64,000 bases of DNA from Aphelocoma coerulescens (lineage: Eukaryota; Chordata; Aves; Passeriformes; Corvidae). Numbering within the stretch: position 1 is the stretch's first letter; every line of letters starts with the position of its first letter. Positions 52,340 through 63,734 of the stretch are shown here, in pieces. The stretch spans positions 18,699,578-18,763,577 of the forward strand of contig NC_091014.1 in NCBI RefSeq assembly GCF_041296385.1. The letters run 5' to 3'. The notes under the pieces are model-generated. The model saw only the letters and a list, made by a program, of their open reading frames with translations, was not told where the DNA came from and did not search any database. Made by a program: the position numbers and the translations under genes.

Positions 52340-53398
52340 GGAATCATAGAGTACTAGCATAGCCCAGGTAGGATGGGAACTCAAAAGATCATCTGTTCCA
52401 ACTTTTCATGGTAGAGGAAACCCGGACGAGATTATCAGCACCATGTCCAATTGCATTTTAAAAACCTCCAGTGATGGGGATTCTACCACATCTCTGGGGA
52501 GGTTGTTCTAGTGATTGATTGCTCTCACTGTGTAAAATTTCTTTCTTATATCAAGATAAAACCTCTCCTGCTGGAACTTGTATCCTTCTCCATGTCTCTC
52601 CTCGTAAGAGAGAGCTTCTATTCTCTTTGTAGGCACCCTTTAAGTATTTGAATACTGTGAAGAGGTCTGTTGACATCTTCTCTTCTCTGGGAGAAAAGAA
52701 CTAACTCCTTCAGTCATTCCTCATAGGACAGGTTATTCAGCCCTTTGATCTACCTTGGACCTGCTCCATTCAGTCTGCATCTTTTTGGAATTGTGGGGAC
52801 CAGAACTGGACAAAACATTTGGGGTTAGACCTGACAAACACTGAATAGAGTGGGATGATCACATCTCTACTTCTGTTAGTAATGCTCCTGAAGGTCCAGC
52901 TCAGGATCTGACTTGCCTTTATTACTGCTGTGACATCCTACTTATTTTTGTTGTTTTCTGCCATGAACCCCACATTCCTTTCGGCATGGCTATTTCCAAG
53001 CACAACAGACCCCAGCCTATTCTGGACTTTTTGATTGCTCAATCCCAGGTGTAGGACTCTACACTCATCTTTATTAAACTTCATACTGTTCTTGCTAGCC
53101 CACTCTTCCAGCCTGTACAGGTCTCTTTGTAAGATGGCTCAATACATGTGACATTTTGAACACATTGCTCAGCCTGGTGTCATCAGCAAATGAGGCAGTG
53201 GGGTTTTCAATCACATCATCCAGATCGTTATTGAAGATGTTAAACAGGATGGGGCCCTGTGTTAATCACTGGGAAGCATCATCGCAACATTAAAACCAGC
53301 AACAACCACATTCTCAGTGCAGCCTGTCAGCTAATTTCCCACCCACCCCACTGTCTATTTATCCATTATGCGTCTTGACAGTCTTAGACCAAATAGAA
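52340..53398 (-). mobile_element. CR1 LINE, antisense, with reverse transcriptase FADD motif
   Basis: This is an antisense CR1 copy of just over 1 kb. Its 3' end is at the left (GGAATCATAGAGTACTAGC at 52340). Reading leftward on the minus strand it runs from upstream ORF2 sequence (complement of CTGTCTATTTATCCATTATG near 53350), through LFNIF-N-DLDD at about 53210-53255, then FADD (complement of 53179-53190), then the SLEKR-like and NRLP-like C-terminal blocks, to the tail. Indels and stops break the frame throughout. It is a different CR1 subfamily from the 45.8 and 50.8 kb copies, since its tail differs. It ends where LTR sequence begins at 53399. Confidence 0.9.
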
Positions 53399-54843
53399 TG
53401 TCATGGGTTAGCAAGCATAGTCCCGGAAGTGATGCTCCTGCAAAGAGGTGCTTGCAGCTCCTCTATGATCTAACAGAACCTATCAGCTGGCTAGTTTGAA
53501 TATTGACAAATTTTTAAGCCACTTAGAATTTTGACACGCCTCTGTGGTCCACATTTAAGAATGGACAAACCCTGGGAAGCCCTCTCTCTTGCTTCCGGCC
53601 GGGGGACAGGTAACTGGGCTGGGCCCATGTGGGGCCCAGCAGGGCCTGCTGGGCCCTGCTGGGACCTGCTCGGGCTGGGCCCGGGCTGGGACACAGCCGT
53701 CCTGGAGCTGATGGGCCCTGTTCCACCTGTGCCCCCCTTCCCTGCTACGTGCAGACAGTGCACCCCTGCTTCCCCCTCTCCAGTGCAGCCGAAGATTCAG
53801 CTGAAGCTGCTCCGCTGCCCAGCAAAGATCATGTGACCAACAGCAATAAGCGACATTCCAGCTGCAAGGCCTGGGTGAGATTAACCCTTTTAGTGCTGTA
53901 AGTTTCCTCCAGAAAAGATGGAGCCTGCAGACATTAATTAAAGAAAGAAGAGCTGAAATCTTGAGGGAGGAAAAAGAGGAGATGCTTAAAGCTGAAACTG
54001 TTGTGAAGCTATGGTGGTGACGGACTATGATATATCAGAGTACCCATCGTAATTTCATGAAAGCATGGGAGGTGGAGCGTTCAAACTGCACTTGTGAGCA
54101 AAAGCACCTGTGCCTGAAACAAGCAAATGCTGAAGCAGTTGTAATTTGATGAGAAGTTTGAACAGGGAGAGATGGAAGTGATGAGGACTCTTGCTCCGAT
54201 TGGAAGGAGAAAGACCTCTGTTCCTAGAGATGCTCCCAGAGATAGTCCTAGAGATGAAGATGATGAGGACCCTTGTCTCTCAGGAATGGAGGAGGGCCTC
54301 TATTCTTAGAGATGAAAATGCTCCCAGAGATGGGTGAAGAGAACTTTTGTTTCTGAATGGCTCAACCTTAAAATGGTACCCCAGTAGCTCAAGATTGGAC
54401 CCTTGAAAGCAGTTGTGGGAAAAGCTGCAAGTCAGGAGAAGGGACTCTCACATGATGTGAGCAGAGAACCAACCGAGGCGGCTGTCTCGTGATACTGAAG
54501 CGAGCAGAGAACCAACCCAGGCAGCTGTCTCGTTGTGATAATGTCTCCATAGTACAAGCAAGAGAGACTCCTCTTCCTAAATGAACTAAACAAGGTTATT
54601 ATGGAAGTGGTAAACTGACTGAACATCTCAAGGGTTGTCTTTTTACAGTGGGAGAAGGAGGAAAGGTGGGGGGAGGAGAAGTGTTCTGAAGGTATTGTAT
54701 GTTTTGTTTTTTTTTTTCCTTCTGTTAGGTCTGTTAATAAACTTCTTTATATTCTTTCAAGTTTGGTGCCTGCTTTGCTTTTCTCTTAATTCTTATCTCA
54801 CCGAAGGTAAACAGTAATGAGTCTTTTGGACCAAACCACTACA
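53399..54843 (+). mobile_element. ERV solo LTR, about 1445 bp
   Basis: It starts TGTCATGGGTTAGCAAGC (53399) and ends GGACCAAACCACTACA (54843), so TG...CA ends are present. A TTAATAAACTTCTTTATATT stretch at about 54733 holds the AATAAA poly(A)-type signal and the start of R, matching the minus-strand LTR at 46718-48070, which also shares the GC-rich CCCATGTGGGGCCC core (53624-53637 here). Inner features are a 25-nt perfect hairpin (53632-53656) and a 43-bp-period duplication (54461-54533). I see no matching target duplication (TAGAA before, CTTAA after), perhaps because the sites have mutated or the insertion fell at a CR1 junction. No gag, pol or env sequence is present. Confidence 0.82.
54461..54533 (+). 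repeat. Two-copy tandem duplication inside the LTR
   Basis: A 30-bp unit (GCAGAGAACCAACC...GGCTGTCTCGT and its near-identical partner) occurs at 54461-54490 and 54504-54533, giving a 43-bp period with two substitutions inside the unit. Enhancer-like direct repeats are common in retroviral U3 regions; whether these bind anything is unknown. Confidence 0.88.
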
Positions 54844-54851
54844 CTTAAACA

Positions 54852-55226
54852 CAGAATCACTGAATGGTTGAGGTTGGAAAAGACCCCATTCAAGCAGAAT
54901 CACCCAGAACAACTTGCTCAGGACCATGTCCAGATGACGTCTGAATAAATCCAGGGATGGAGACTCCTCAACCTTCCTAGGAATCCTGTTCATACAGTGA
55001 AAAAGGCTTTCCTGATGTTCAAGTGGACCATCCTGTGGTTTTGGGTGTACTTATTGTCTCTGCTACTGTCACTGAACACCACAGAAAAGAGCCTGGTTCT
55101 GTCTTTACAAGTATCCATCAGGCGTATGTATATACCCACAATATGGTTATGTGTTTTAGGACCTCCCAGGAGCTTGCTGAGTTACTACTTTTCACATATA
55201 AGCTAATAAACAGTCTTCAGTTCCAA
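54852..55226 (-). mobile_element. CR1 LINE 3' fragment, antisense
   Basis: It begins with the antisense CR1 tail (ACAGAATCACTGAATGGTTG then AGGTTGGAAAAGACCCCATT) and continues through sequence antisense to the ORF2 C-terminus: ATCCAGGGATGGAGACTCCT, AGGAATCCTGTTCATACAGT and GAAAAAGGCTTTCCTGATGT, to ACAGTCTTCAGTTCC near 55222. It is a third, distinct CR1 tail type. Only the last 370 bp of the element are present. Confidence 0.88.
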
Positions 55227-55745
55227 TATTATACAGTAACAGTACTATTCTGAAGAACTGCCAAATGCAGAGTATCTTCAGATTCTTTAGAAATGTCAAT
55301 CTACACATAGAGATAAAATATAGTCCTTTAAAATTCTTCCATTTTAAAGAATTTTAAAAAGCATCTATTTTAATGAACCTGTTTATATCTGATTTTGTTT
55401 TAATTGAGTATTTCTCAGTAAATAAAACCTGCATGCTAATTTTTTTTCAATATTAAATTGAATCGGCACACATTGAGATAAAGTATAGTCAGGGAATGTG
55501 TATTATTTTCTATCAACTACAGAGAATTCCCTGATGATTTATGGGTGAGAAGTGTCAACACTGGTTAGTTTAAAGTATATAGCATATATAAAAAGTATAT
55601 AGCATATATAAAGTATAAAACATATGAATGCTTCCAAAAACTTCAAAAGTACATTTGCAAAAATGTTTGCAGATTCCTACTATCCACAGCCATACTAGTT
55701 CTTCAGCCAGTAGCATCACAGTGGTGGCTCATGGATCTCTGTCTC
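55227..55745. other. AT-rich spacer with a 20-bp tandem duplication
   Basis: About 520 bp. A 20-bp unit (AGTATATAGCATATATAAA plus one A) occurs twice at 55573-55612. No gene or other repeat is recognised. Confidence 0.6.
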
Positions 55746-55773
55746 TAGAATAGAATAGAATAGAATAGAATAG
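55746..55773. repeat. (TAGAA)5-6 microsatellite at a CR1 3' end
   Basis: Five and a half exact copies of TAGAA. CR1 elements end in short tandem repeats related to ATTCTATGA, and this pentamer run (ATTCTA in antisense) sits exactly at the 3' end of the antisense CR1 that follows. It is therefore most simply an expanded CR1 tail. Confidence 0.9.
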
Positions 55774-56520
55774 TTCTGTTGGAAGGGGCCTGCAATGATA
55801 ATCTAGTCCAACTGTCTGACCACTTCAGGACTGACCAAAAGTTAAAATATGTCCTTAATGACTCTTAAACACTGACAAGTTTGGGACATCAACCACCTCT
55901 CTAGGTAGCCTGTTCTAGTGTAAAGAAATTCTCAGTTCCTCTCAGTAAAGGAATGCTTCCTAATATCCAGCTAAACCGCTCCTGATTCAGCTTTGAACAT
56001 TCCCACCTGTCCTATCACCAGATACCAGGAAGAAGAGAGCAGAACCTGCTTCTCCATTTCCCCTTCTCAGAAACCTGCTGAGAGCAACGAGTTCATCCCT
56101 CAGTCTCCTCTTCTAAAGTCCTTGGTGCTCCTCTTAGGAGACTAATCCCTTTCCAGCCTTTCAACAGCCCTTTCACCATCTTTGTTGCCCTTTTCTGGAC
56201 TCGAATTTAAGTACCTTCAAAAATCTTAGTATAGCTTTTCTGTATTTTCTTCCAAGACTGTTAAAGAAAATATTAAATAAAATTGGTCCCAAGAGCAGAC
56301 ATCAGAGATCTCCCTTAAGAAATACTTGTTGTTTTTTGTTTAGCTGTTTCTTTAGCTGTTCTATTATTCTTTTTTATTAAACTCCATTTTCTGCTCTTGA
56401 ACTGTGTCACCTGAATGACCCATATCAACCACTTCACTGAATCCTTGATAAAGTGGATCTACTGTATTTCTTTTGTCTAGAAAGCCAATTATTTTATCAG
56501 AGTAATATCACAGCTTTCTT
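55774..56520 (-). mobile_element. CR1 LINE, antisense, long degenerate copy
   Basis: An antisense CR1 whose 3' tail is the TAGAA run. Right of it come TGTTGGAAGGGGCCTGCAAT, then ACCTCTCTAGGTAGCCTGTT, CTTCCTAATATCCAGCTAAA (the RKKFF-type C-terminal block in antisense), TCACCATCTTTGTTGCCCTT and TTTCTGGACTCGAA (KM...L block). After an apparent deletion comes AATATTAAATAAAATTGGTC (antisense of the LFN(I)F segment near the reverse transcriptase core), and finally ACTGAATCCTTGATAAAGTG and AGAAAGCCAATTATTTTATC (upstream ORF2). The FADD region appears to be deleted. It is heavily mutated, so it is probably one of the older copies. Confidence 0.8.
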
Positions 56521-58372
56521 ACTGATCTGGAGGAAGGAATAAACACTAAGGTTATGAAAACAATAGTTTAAGTGTAAAATTTATCACGAGTGGAATAAGG
56601 CAAAACTATAAACATCTGGAAAAGGGATTTGTAAATTCTGTTCTTAGAAGAGGGGAGAAACAAGGGAGCTAGCAGTGCTAAGACAAGCGTGAGATTAAGG
56701 TGATGGAAAAATAAAGATGGTATTCCAATGGGGCTTGAAGGTGAGACATGACAATGAATTGTAATGAATAAGATGTTAATTCTGAATTTTCTGTAAACAG
56801 ACATGCCTAAACTTCTGGAAAGATATGGACATATTGAAGAGAATTTAAACAGGAGAATTAATAAGATGGAGGAGCTAGAAGACTGGGCTGAAAAATAAAA
56901 GAAATTTAGGATAACTGTAATAATAAATGTTAATAAGTATAAGGTACTCACACCAAATCACCAGAAGAATTTCATAAAAAAAGAGTAGTATGATGGAAGT
57001 AAGACAAATAAATATTTTTGAGATCACAGAAAACTTTGCAAGATTTAAGTCTTTCTGGCAGAATTTTTCTCACAGTGAAGTGAGAAAGTGATTTATATCT
57101 GACTTCTAACATGAGATTCTAGAAAACTGAAGTAAATATGATCAGTGCTTTATTAATGGTGAAAAAGAAAATCTAATGTTAGAAATTAATTCGGACTCTT
57201 TTTCATTGTCTTGACATCTTATTAAGTAGAACATTAAAAGGTGAGTAATGCAATTTATACTATATGCACTTGTAGTGAGAGGGACCCCCTGAATTTGTTT
57301 CTAGATCATTCAAGTGAATTTGTGATTCTGTTTTGGGATTCATAGAACAGATTTCACTCTGCCTAGGGCTCCAAGTTCTTGTCATGTTCTGATCAAACCT
57401 GGTTTGCTTTAGATTGCAGAGTATAAAGTCACCTATATTCCATATAATTGTGTACCTGCTGTGTACAATATTTCCTGAAATGCTGGGAGCTTCAGGTTTT
57501 AATCCTCTTCTCTCAAATGTGTTTTGGAGTCAACACCTGTATGCTGCAAGACTTCCCTGGAAACTTGATTAAGAATGATTTGGGAAAGACATCTGTCAAC
57601 CAGTTTTTGCTAACCCAAACCCCAGACTGACTTGATGTTAGTTCAGATTAATTACCACACTCTACATAACTGCACATATCTCCTTTTTGTGAAGGTTCCT
57701 GGGCTCATGCAAGAGGAAGAATTTACAACAAACTCCTTTATAGGCATTTTATTTTCTGGTTCAAGAATCTACTCAAATAATTATTAACATTGATATGACT
57801 CTACCTATGAACTTACACTCTGTGTGTGTAGAATTAATAATTTCATGTTATCTTTTAAACATTACACTAACTACACCTTAGTGTTTCTAGTGTTTCAATG
57901 TGCTCTTGCACATTGAACATAATAGAAAATAATAAAATAATAAAAAATGTGTCTATATGATTCACATTATTGGTAGGACATTCAGAATAAAAAAAAAATT
58001 ACCCTATGTGTCTCTAAAATAAAATTACCATATATATATGTTAATTAAATACTGTTTCTATTGCATCATTGAGACTCTGGGTATCTGAAATAATTTATAA
58101 GCAGCCTTAATGAAGTGAACGAAACATTCACAAGAACACTGCCTTGTCAGTCAATAAAAAGGCAGGTATGCTTTTTGGCTACTATTAGGATCAATGTTTG
58201 CTTTGTATTCCATTCTAATTATTAATAAAATAATACAAGACTAACTAAGATTATGTAATTAGCATTTTTCTGATTGATTTGACATGAAGCAATTACTCAG
58301 ATTATGTTGTCAATAATCAGTTGTCTATTTGGTTGCTTTTTTTATTTTTTTCACTAAAGCATGAAGAGCTAG
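56521..58372. other. Unique AT-rich intergenic sequence
   Basis: About 1.85 kb, unassigned. A 127-codon minus-strand frame (56568-56951) is Ile-, Leu-, Phe- and Ser-rich without a domain and is probably a chance frame. Confidence 0.5.
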
Positions 58373-59481
58373 TGCAGTGGGCTATCCTCGGGTGGCTCCC
58401 AGATGACAACCAAGGCACTCTCTCACTTTCCTCCTACACAGGACAGGGGGGGAAAATAAGATTTAAAAGCTTTTAGATTGAGATAAATACAAGGAGTTTC
58501 TTTACCAATTACCACAGGCAAAACAGGCTGACTTGGGGAAATTAATTTAATATATATCCCACTAAAAATAGAGAAAGATTATGAGAAACAAAGACAGAAC
58601 TAAAAACACATAATCTCTAACCCTCCCTCATTCCTTGGCTCAGCTTCACTCTTGACTCCTTTTTCTTTTCCCCCTGAGCAATGCAGGAGTATAGTGAATG
58701 GAGACTGCAGTCAATTATAACTCTTCCTTCATAACTCTGCCATTCCCTTCTCACACTTTCCCGTGATCCAGCATAGATTCCCTCACACAAGATTTCGTCC
58801 TTCACAAACTACTCCTATGTGGTCATTCCCATGCGCTGCAGTTATTTTTGAACGACTCCTGCATGGGTCCTTTCTGTGTTCATTCCTTTAGGAACAGACC
58901 TCTCCATCATGGTCCCTCACACACTGCTGTTCCCAGCAGAAAACCTGTTCCTTTGTCAGCTTCTCTTCATAAACCAGAGTTTCTGCCAGAAAATATGGTC
59001 CCATGTGGTCTGTCCAAGCAAGGGCTGCAGCTTCCTTCAGGGAGTGTCCACCTGCTCCTGTGGGGGGTCCTCCACAGGCTGTGGTGGGGATATCTTCTCC
59101 ACCTTGGTCCTCCATGGGGTGGGGGTGATCAGCTTCTCACCAGTGTCTTCTCCATTGGCTGTAGGGGAATTGCTGCTCCAGCACCCGGACCACCTCCTTC
59201 CCCTCCTTCTTCACTGACCTTGTTGTCTGCAGGGATGTTTATCTTACATTTTTCTCAGTCTTTTTCAGGACTATATTTGGACTGCACTGTGGTTTTTACC
59301 CTTTTTAAAATATGTTTTCTCCGAGGCACCACCAGCTTGGCTGATGGGCTCAGATTTGCGCAGCAGCAGGTCCATTTTGGAACCGACAGTGTCTGTCATG
59401 GAGGCAGCCCATGACTTCTTCTCCCAGAGGTCACTCCTGTGACCCACCCCAAAAAGCCCCTTGCCATGTAAACCCAGTACA
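58373..59481 (-). mobile_element. Passerine-type ERV solo LTR (copy C), about 1.1 kb
   Basis: On the minus strand this starts TGTACTGGGTTTACATGGCA (complement of 59462-59481) and ends near TAGCCCACTGCA at 58373. Family landmarks shared with 1-265 and 44799-45718 are, on the minus strand, AACATATTTTAAAAAGGG, GACAACAAGGTCAGTGAAGA with a purine run after it, GGAGGACCAAGGTGGAGAAG, CCTGTGGAGGACC, and AAATTAATTTCCCCAAGTCA followed by GCCTGTTTTGCC. Flanks GCTAG and GCTTT share only GCT, so no clean target duplication is visible. The 188-codon plus-strand frame at 58848-59414 is antisense to the LTR and is not a gene. Confidence 0.82.
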
Positions 59482-62400
59482 GCTTTACATACCAACCAAA
59501 TTATAAAAGTATCTATAACTGCATTGAAATAGCAACATAATTTTTTTTTTTTTTTCTCTGATCATGGTCATATGATTTCACCTCAAGGCTAATTACTAAG
59601 TTCTGCCAATGAGTGTTAATCAAACCACAAGGGGCATTATGTCAAGGTTATTGCATTTAAAGAGCATTGATGAATGTGAAACAAATATGACATTGGGCTT
59701 TAATATTAAATAATAAGATGGGCATTTTTTATCAAAGGAATTTTACGTATTCCAGTGTGGGAGCATGGCTGCAACGAAATAGACGTATTCAATGGACACA
59801 TGGCAATGAAAAACTCTTCATGGAGCAGGCAAACTAAAATAGAGACTATTTTAATAAATATCCAGAGTTTTGACATATATAATACATAAAGGATTCAAGG
59901 ATAATACATAAAGGATTCAAACATGATGATGCAAAAATGCTTCCTGTAGCTGTACTTTTGGCTACTCAGAAGAGTTTAGGAAAAAAAATATCTCCTGGTC
60001 ACAAAATTTCAATTTTAATCTTCATATCTTCATTGATAAATAATGATACTCTATTTCACTGCCAAATTTCAGATTATAAATGCAGAAAGATACGAGAAAA
60101 AATTTAATAAATAAACAAACCTACTTATTTTTGCAATTCATTTAAAAAATTCATGCTTTGTGCGGTATATTCACAAGTTTGCAGAGTGCACCCTGCTATA
60201 GCCTCAATAACTGGGGTTTTTTGCTCTTTAACGCTCACGGAGCCACATGCTGAGTGCACTTAGCCCAGAGTGAAGTTCTTAGGGAGCATTAAGCACTTAA
60301 CCCTTCACTAAGTACTTAATCAGTGCAAAACCACTGCAGCGCCAAGCTGGCACTGCTTTTTCCTTCATCTTCCTTCAAAATCAAATGCTGGTCTGTCAGC
60401 ACTCTCAGTGGACTTCTAATCTATATGCATTAATTATGTGTCTGCTCAGTCTTTTCATCATTGTTCTTGAAGTCTTTTCTCTTTCCTTGTATGATGTGGT
60501 ATGATGGGACTTCAACTTGTCTAGGACCTTTCAGCTCTATTCTTTTTGAAAATAATACACCAATATACCCAAAATGCTTCAGTCTCTTCACCTATGCAGA
60601 ATTGTCCATCCTTGATGCCCCTCCTCCTGGTTGTTTCTGAACTTTCCCAGAGCTAACCCTCACATTCATTTCCTGGGAAAGAAGTGACCTCCCACTCCCA
60701 TGAGAGTGGATTAGTTATATCAAGCAAACTATCAGCAAACACATGAAAAAGTTCTAACATCTATTACAGATGACCAACTCTCCTGGCTTTTATTCTTCAT
60801 GTCTTTTGTTCTCTGTCCCATTCTCTTACTTCAGTATTCACTGACTTGGCCACATCACTAAGCCTTCTGTCTCTACCCCTCAGAAATATATACTAGAATG
60901 TGCATGACCCACTTAATTTCCTCCCTTGAATTCCTGTGGTTTTAGCCCTAGCTTTTATTTCAATACTTTACTTCAAGTCATCCTCGTTCCCCTCATCCAG
61001 TATCCTTCCCTTGCTATGCAAAAACTAGCTAGTGTCCTCTGAGAAAAAAACAGAGTAATATTATGTGACCTCACCTTTCCTTCGCCCCTGCTCTTGGCTT
61101 TTCACTTTATTTGTTTTCCTGTCACTTAAGCAGTTTCTCTACTTTGCTTTCTCTCTGACAAGCACAAGGGTTTTATAGGGACTGTTTTCTATCATCAAGA
61201 AATAAAATAAATTTTTTAGGCCACAGCACCTGAGGATTTTAACCCCATTATTTATGTACGGATTCTTTCCACAGTTGATTTGACTTTGCATTTAGCGTCT
61301 CAATAATCTCTGCTGAACACTGAATAATTTTTCAATTTAATAGTAAGTGGGAAAGCAGATTGTTTGAAGATGCTGCAGGTTCAGCATCATTACAAAACCA
61401 AGAATGGAACAAGTTACACCACCTCATCATTTTTTTGTTATTTCATGCTTATATTAGTGATTTCAGCAGTTCTCAACAAAATGATTGATTAAAATAAAAT
61501 ACTCATGTTCTTTATAAATCATTTAAAAAAAAAAAAAAAGTCTGATTCTCACAACTGTTTTGTCCACTCAGGAATTTTCTAGGCATGCAAATCAGACAGG
61601 AAGGACTTGACTTGTCTGGACATAGATGTGACATTTCAAAACGGTATAGGCTATCATGTGATGTCTGCTGGCAGATGCAAAACAGTCTTCATGGAAGACC
61701 AGTGCCGCCCAAAGCTGTAACTGCAGCACTGGCAAGATATTCAACAGAATCTAAAAGAGCACTAGATGTCTGTGTTTAGACAGCTGAAAGCTTCTTAGCC
61801 TCATTTCAAGCTATTTATTCAGTTAAGGTCTTTGGTGTATTACAACAATATATGTATGCTAAGAATAGAAGAAGAAACTCACACCAAATTGGAGTTAACT
61901 ACAAGAAATCTGTGCCTACACTGAAGATTTCTTCTCCAAGTCAGAATAGGCTGAGTGACTTCCTTGAAGTTACAGAATAGAAAGGAGAAAAAATATGATC
62001 CTGATTAAATGTTGGCTCAAGGTGTTCCAAGTCCTCCATCAGCATTGCTCTTTATCTGTCAGAATCACCCTCTGCCTCAATTTCTTTCCCAAAAGTGATT
62101 TCCTTTTGGCTTGTTGGAATCCAATTCTCATCTAGCCTGTGATACTTCTATGTTTCTGATGACAGTTTTCATTACCATAATGGGCATCCATTTTGGGATT
62201 ATATGCTGGATATATGCATTTGCCCACAAAACACATATTGAAATATTCTGAGACTGACATATATTTAATTGCGATTACTCTAATTCCCTTTCCAGTTTTA
62301 TGCTACCAATTTAAATTTTTGTGACATGTAGTTTGATCATAGATAATAATACTGTGGTTGTCACTTACTCTGTGCTGAAATTAACATTATCTTCCCATAA

Positions 62401-63734
62401 TTTATTGCCTAGGGATCTTTCCTGGCCAATCATCTTGAGAACTATCAATAAGGATCTCAACAATTTGGTTTAAATTATTATGCAAGGTAATAATTTTCTT
62501 TTCTTTGCATGTCTCTTTCCCTTCTCCTATTCCAATGCTCTAATTTCCTGTTTTTAAGACCTGAGGACTGTCTTCATACCCATTATATATCCAAACTGTT
62601 CGGCAAATCCTGCTAAGTTCTTGGTTTCAGGAACTACTTAGTTTTAATTAACTTAATCATATTTTGAGTGAGAACTAATGTTTGTTGATATATACATTTT
62701 ACTCCTTTGAAGTACATCTATGATCTTCTGAATGCCAATGAAATTAAAAGGTATGAAATGCCTATATTTACATAATAATTTTGAATTTGAAATAAAAATT
62801 CAGAAAAGAACAATCACAACACATCACAAAGTTCCTGCTTTCCTCTCTTTGTTGTCCATACTCTAGCAGTACATCCCCACATCATACATCATTTATTTCT
62901 ACCTATTCATTTTTTAATGCAATATAAAATCCCTTTTTCCGTGATTATCTACATTTTCAACCCTTGTATTCTTACATGACTGAATAAATTGGCTTATTTT
63001 TTCATGGGATCTGGATTTTTATGTTTCCCATTTTGGTGAGCTGCAGTTTGCCTGCAGGCCAGTTAAAATTGACTGCTCAATTTATTTCTTCCATCAAACA
63101 GGAGGTCATCCAAGTATATTTATCACAGACTCAGAAAAAAAATCACTTAAGTTTTTTATTCAGCTCTCCAAAACCCAAGACGTTGCTCTCTCTAGATACG
63201 TCTAAAATGTATCTTTAATTTCCTACTGCATGTTTTCATCTGTGAGGACTTATTCTGACCAGGAGATCCTGGTTCATTATGATTCGTGTAAGAAAGGAAC
63301 TTGTATTCCATAAAGTATTGTTTATAATGCCATTTCTTAATTTTGTTAACACTAATGATTAATATAGTTATCATATATTATAGTCACAGTTATCAGCTAT
63401 AGTTATCAGCTAGAGTTAAAATTATAAAGAAAGAGAGGATGATATAGTAGTAATCTCTTCAGATGCTGGAAAACCTAAATTCTGGGATATTAAACAGGCC
63501 TTTAATCAAGGTTTAGCACTGTGCAGATCTCATCCATGAAAAAGTTACCTCATCTCGGTCTTTTGAGCTCTTACAAGATTTTCTTAAAAGAAAACATAGT
63601 TTCTACTGTGAAACAGAAAAGATGATCATGTGAGAGTTTGTGGTGACACTTTTACATGGCAAGATCATGCAGTTATTGTTGCCCGTACTAGTGGGAGCTG
63701 CCTGCAGGCTCCTGTGTTACCCTGGGTGGGCTGT
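59482..63734. other. Unique AT-rich intergenic sequence
   Basis: About 4.25 kb without a supported gene. It contains a 22-bp duplication (59879-59920), T15 (59541-59555) and A15 (61525-61539) runs, and a stretch at about 60170-60340 with clustered CACTTA-type words. No transposon family is recognised. Confidence 0.5.
59879..59920. repeat. 22-bp tandem duplication
   Basis: AATACATAAAGGATTCAA occurs at 59881-59898 and again at 59903-59920, with ATAATACAT-type sequence at both left edges. The two copies are identical over the unit. Confidence 0.9.

Noticed and set aside
53491..53901. Pro/Gly/Ala-rich frames resembling a collagen-like or proline-rich protein
   Set aside because: They arise from the GGGCC/CTGCTGGG word repeats in the LTR at 53399-54843 and occur in several frames and on both strands.
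58848..59414. 188-codon plus-strand frame with several hydrophobic stretches
   Set aside because: It lies wholly antisense inside the minus-strand LTR, whose family is recognisable by nucleotide landmarks. The frame is open because of pyrimidine-rich composition.
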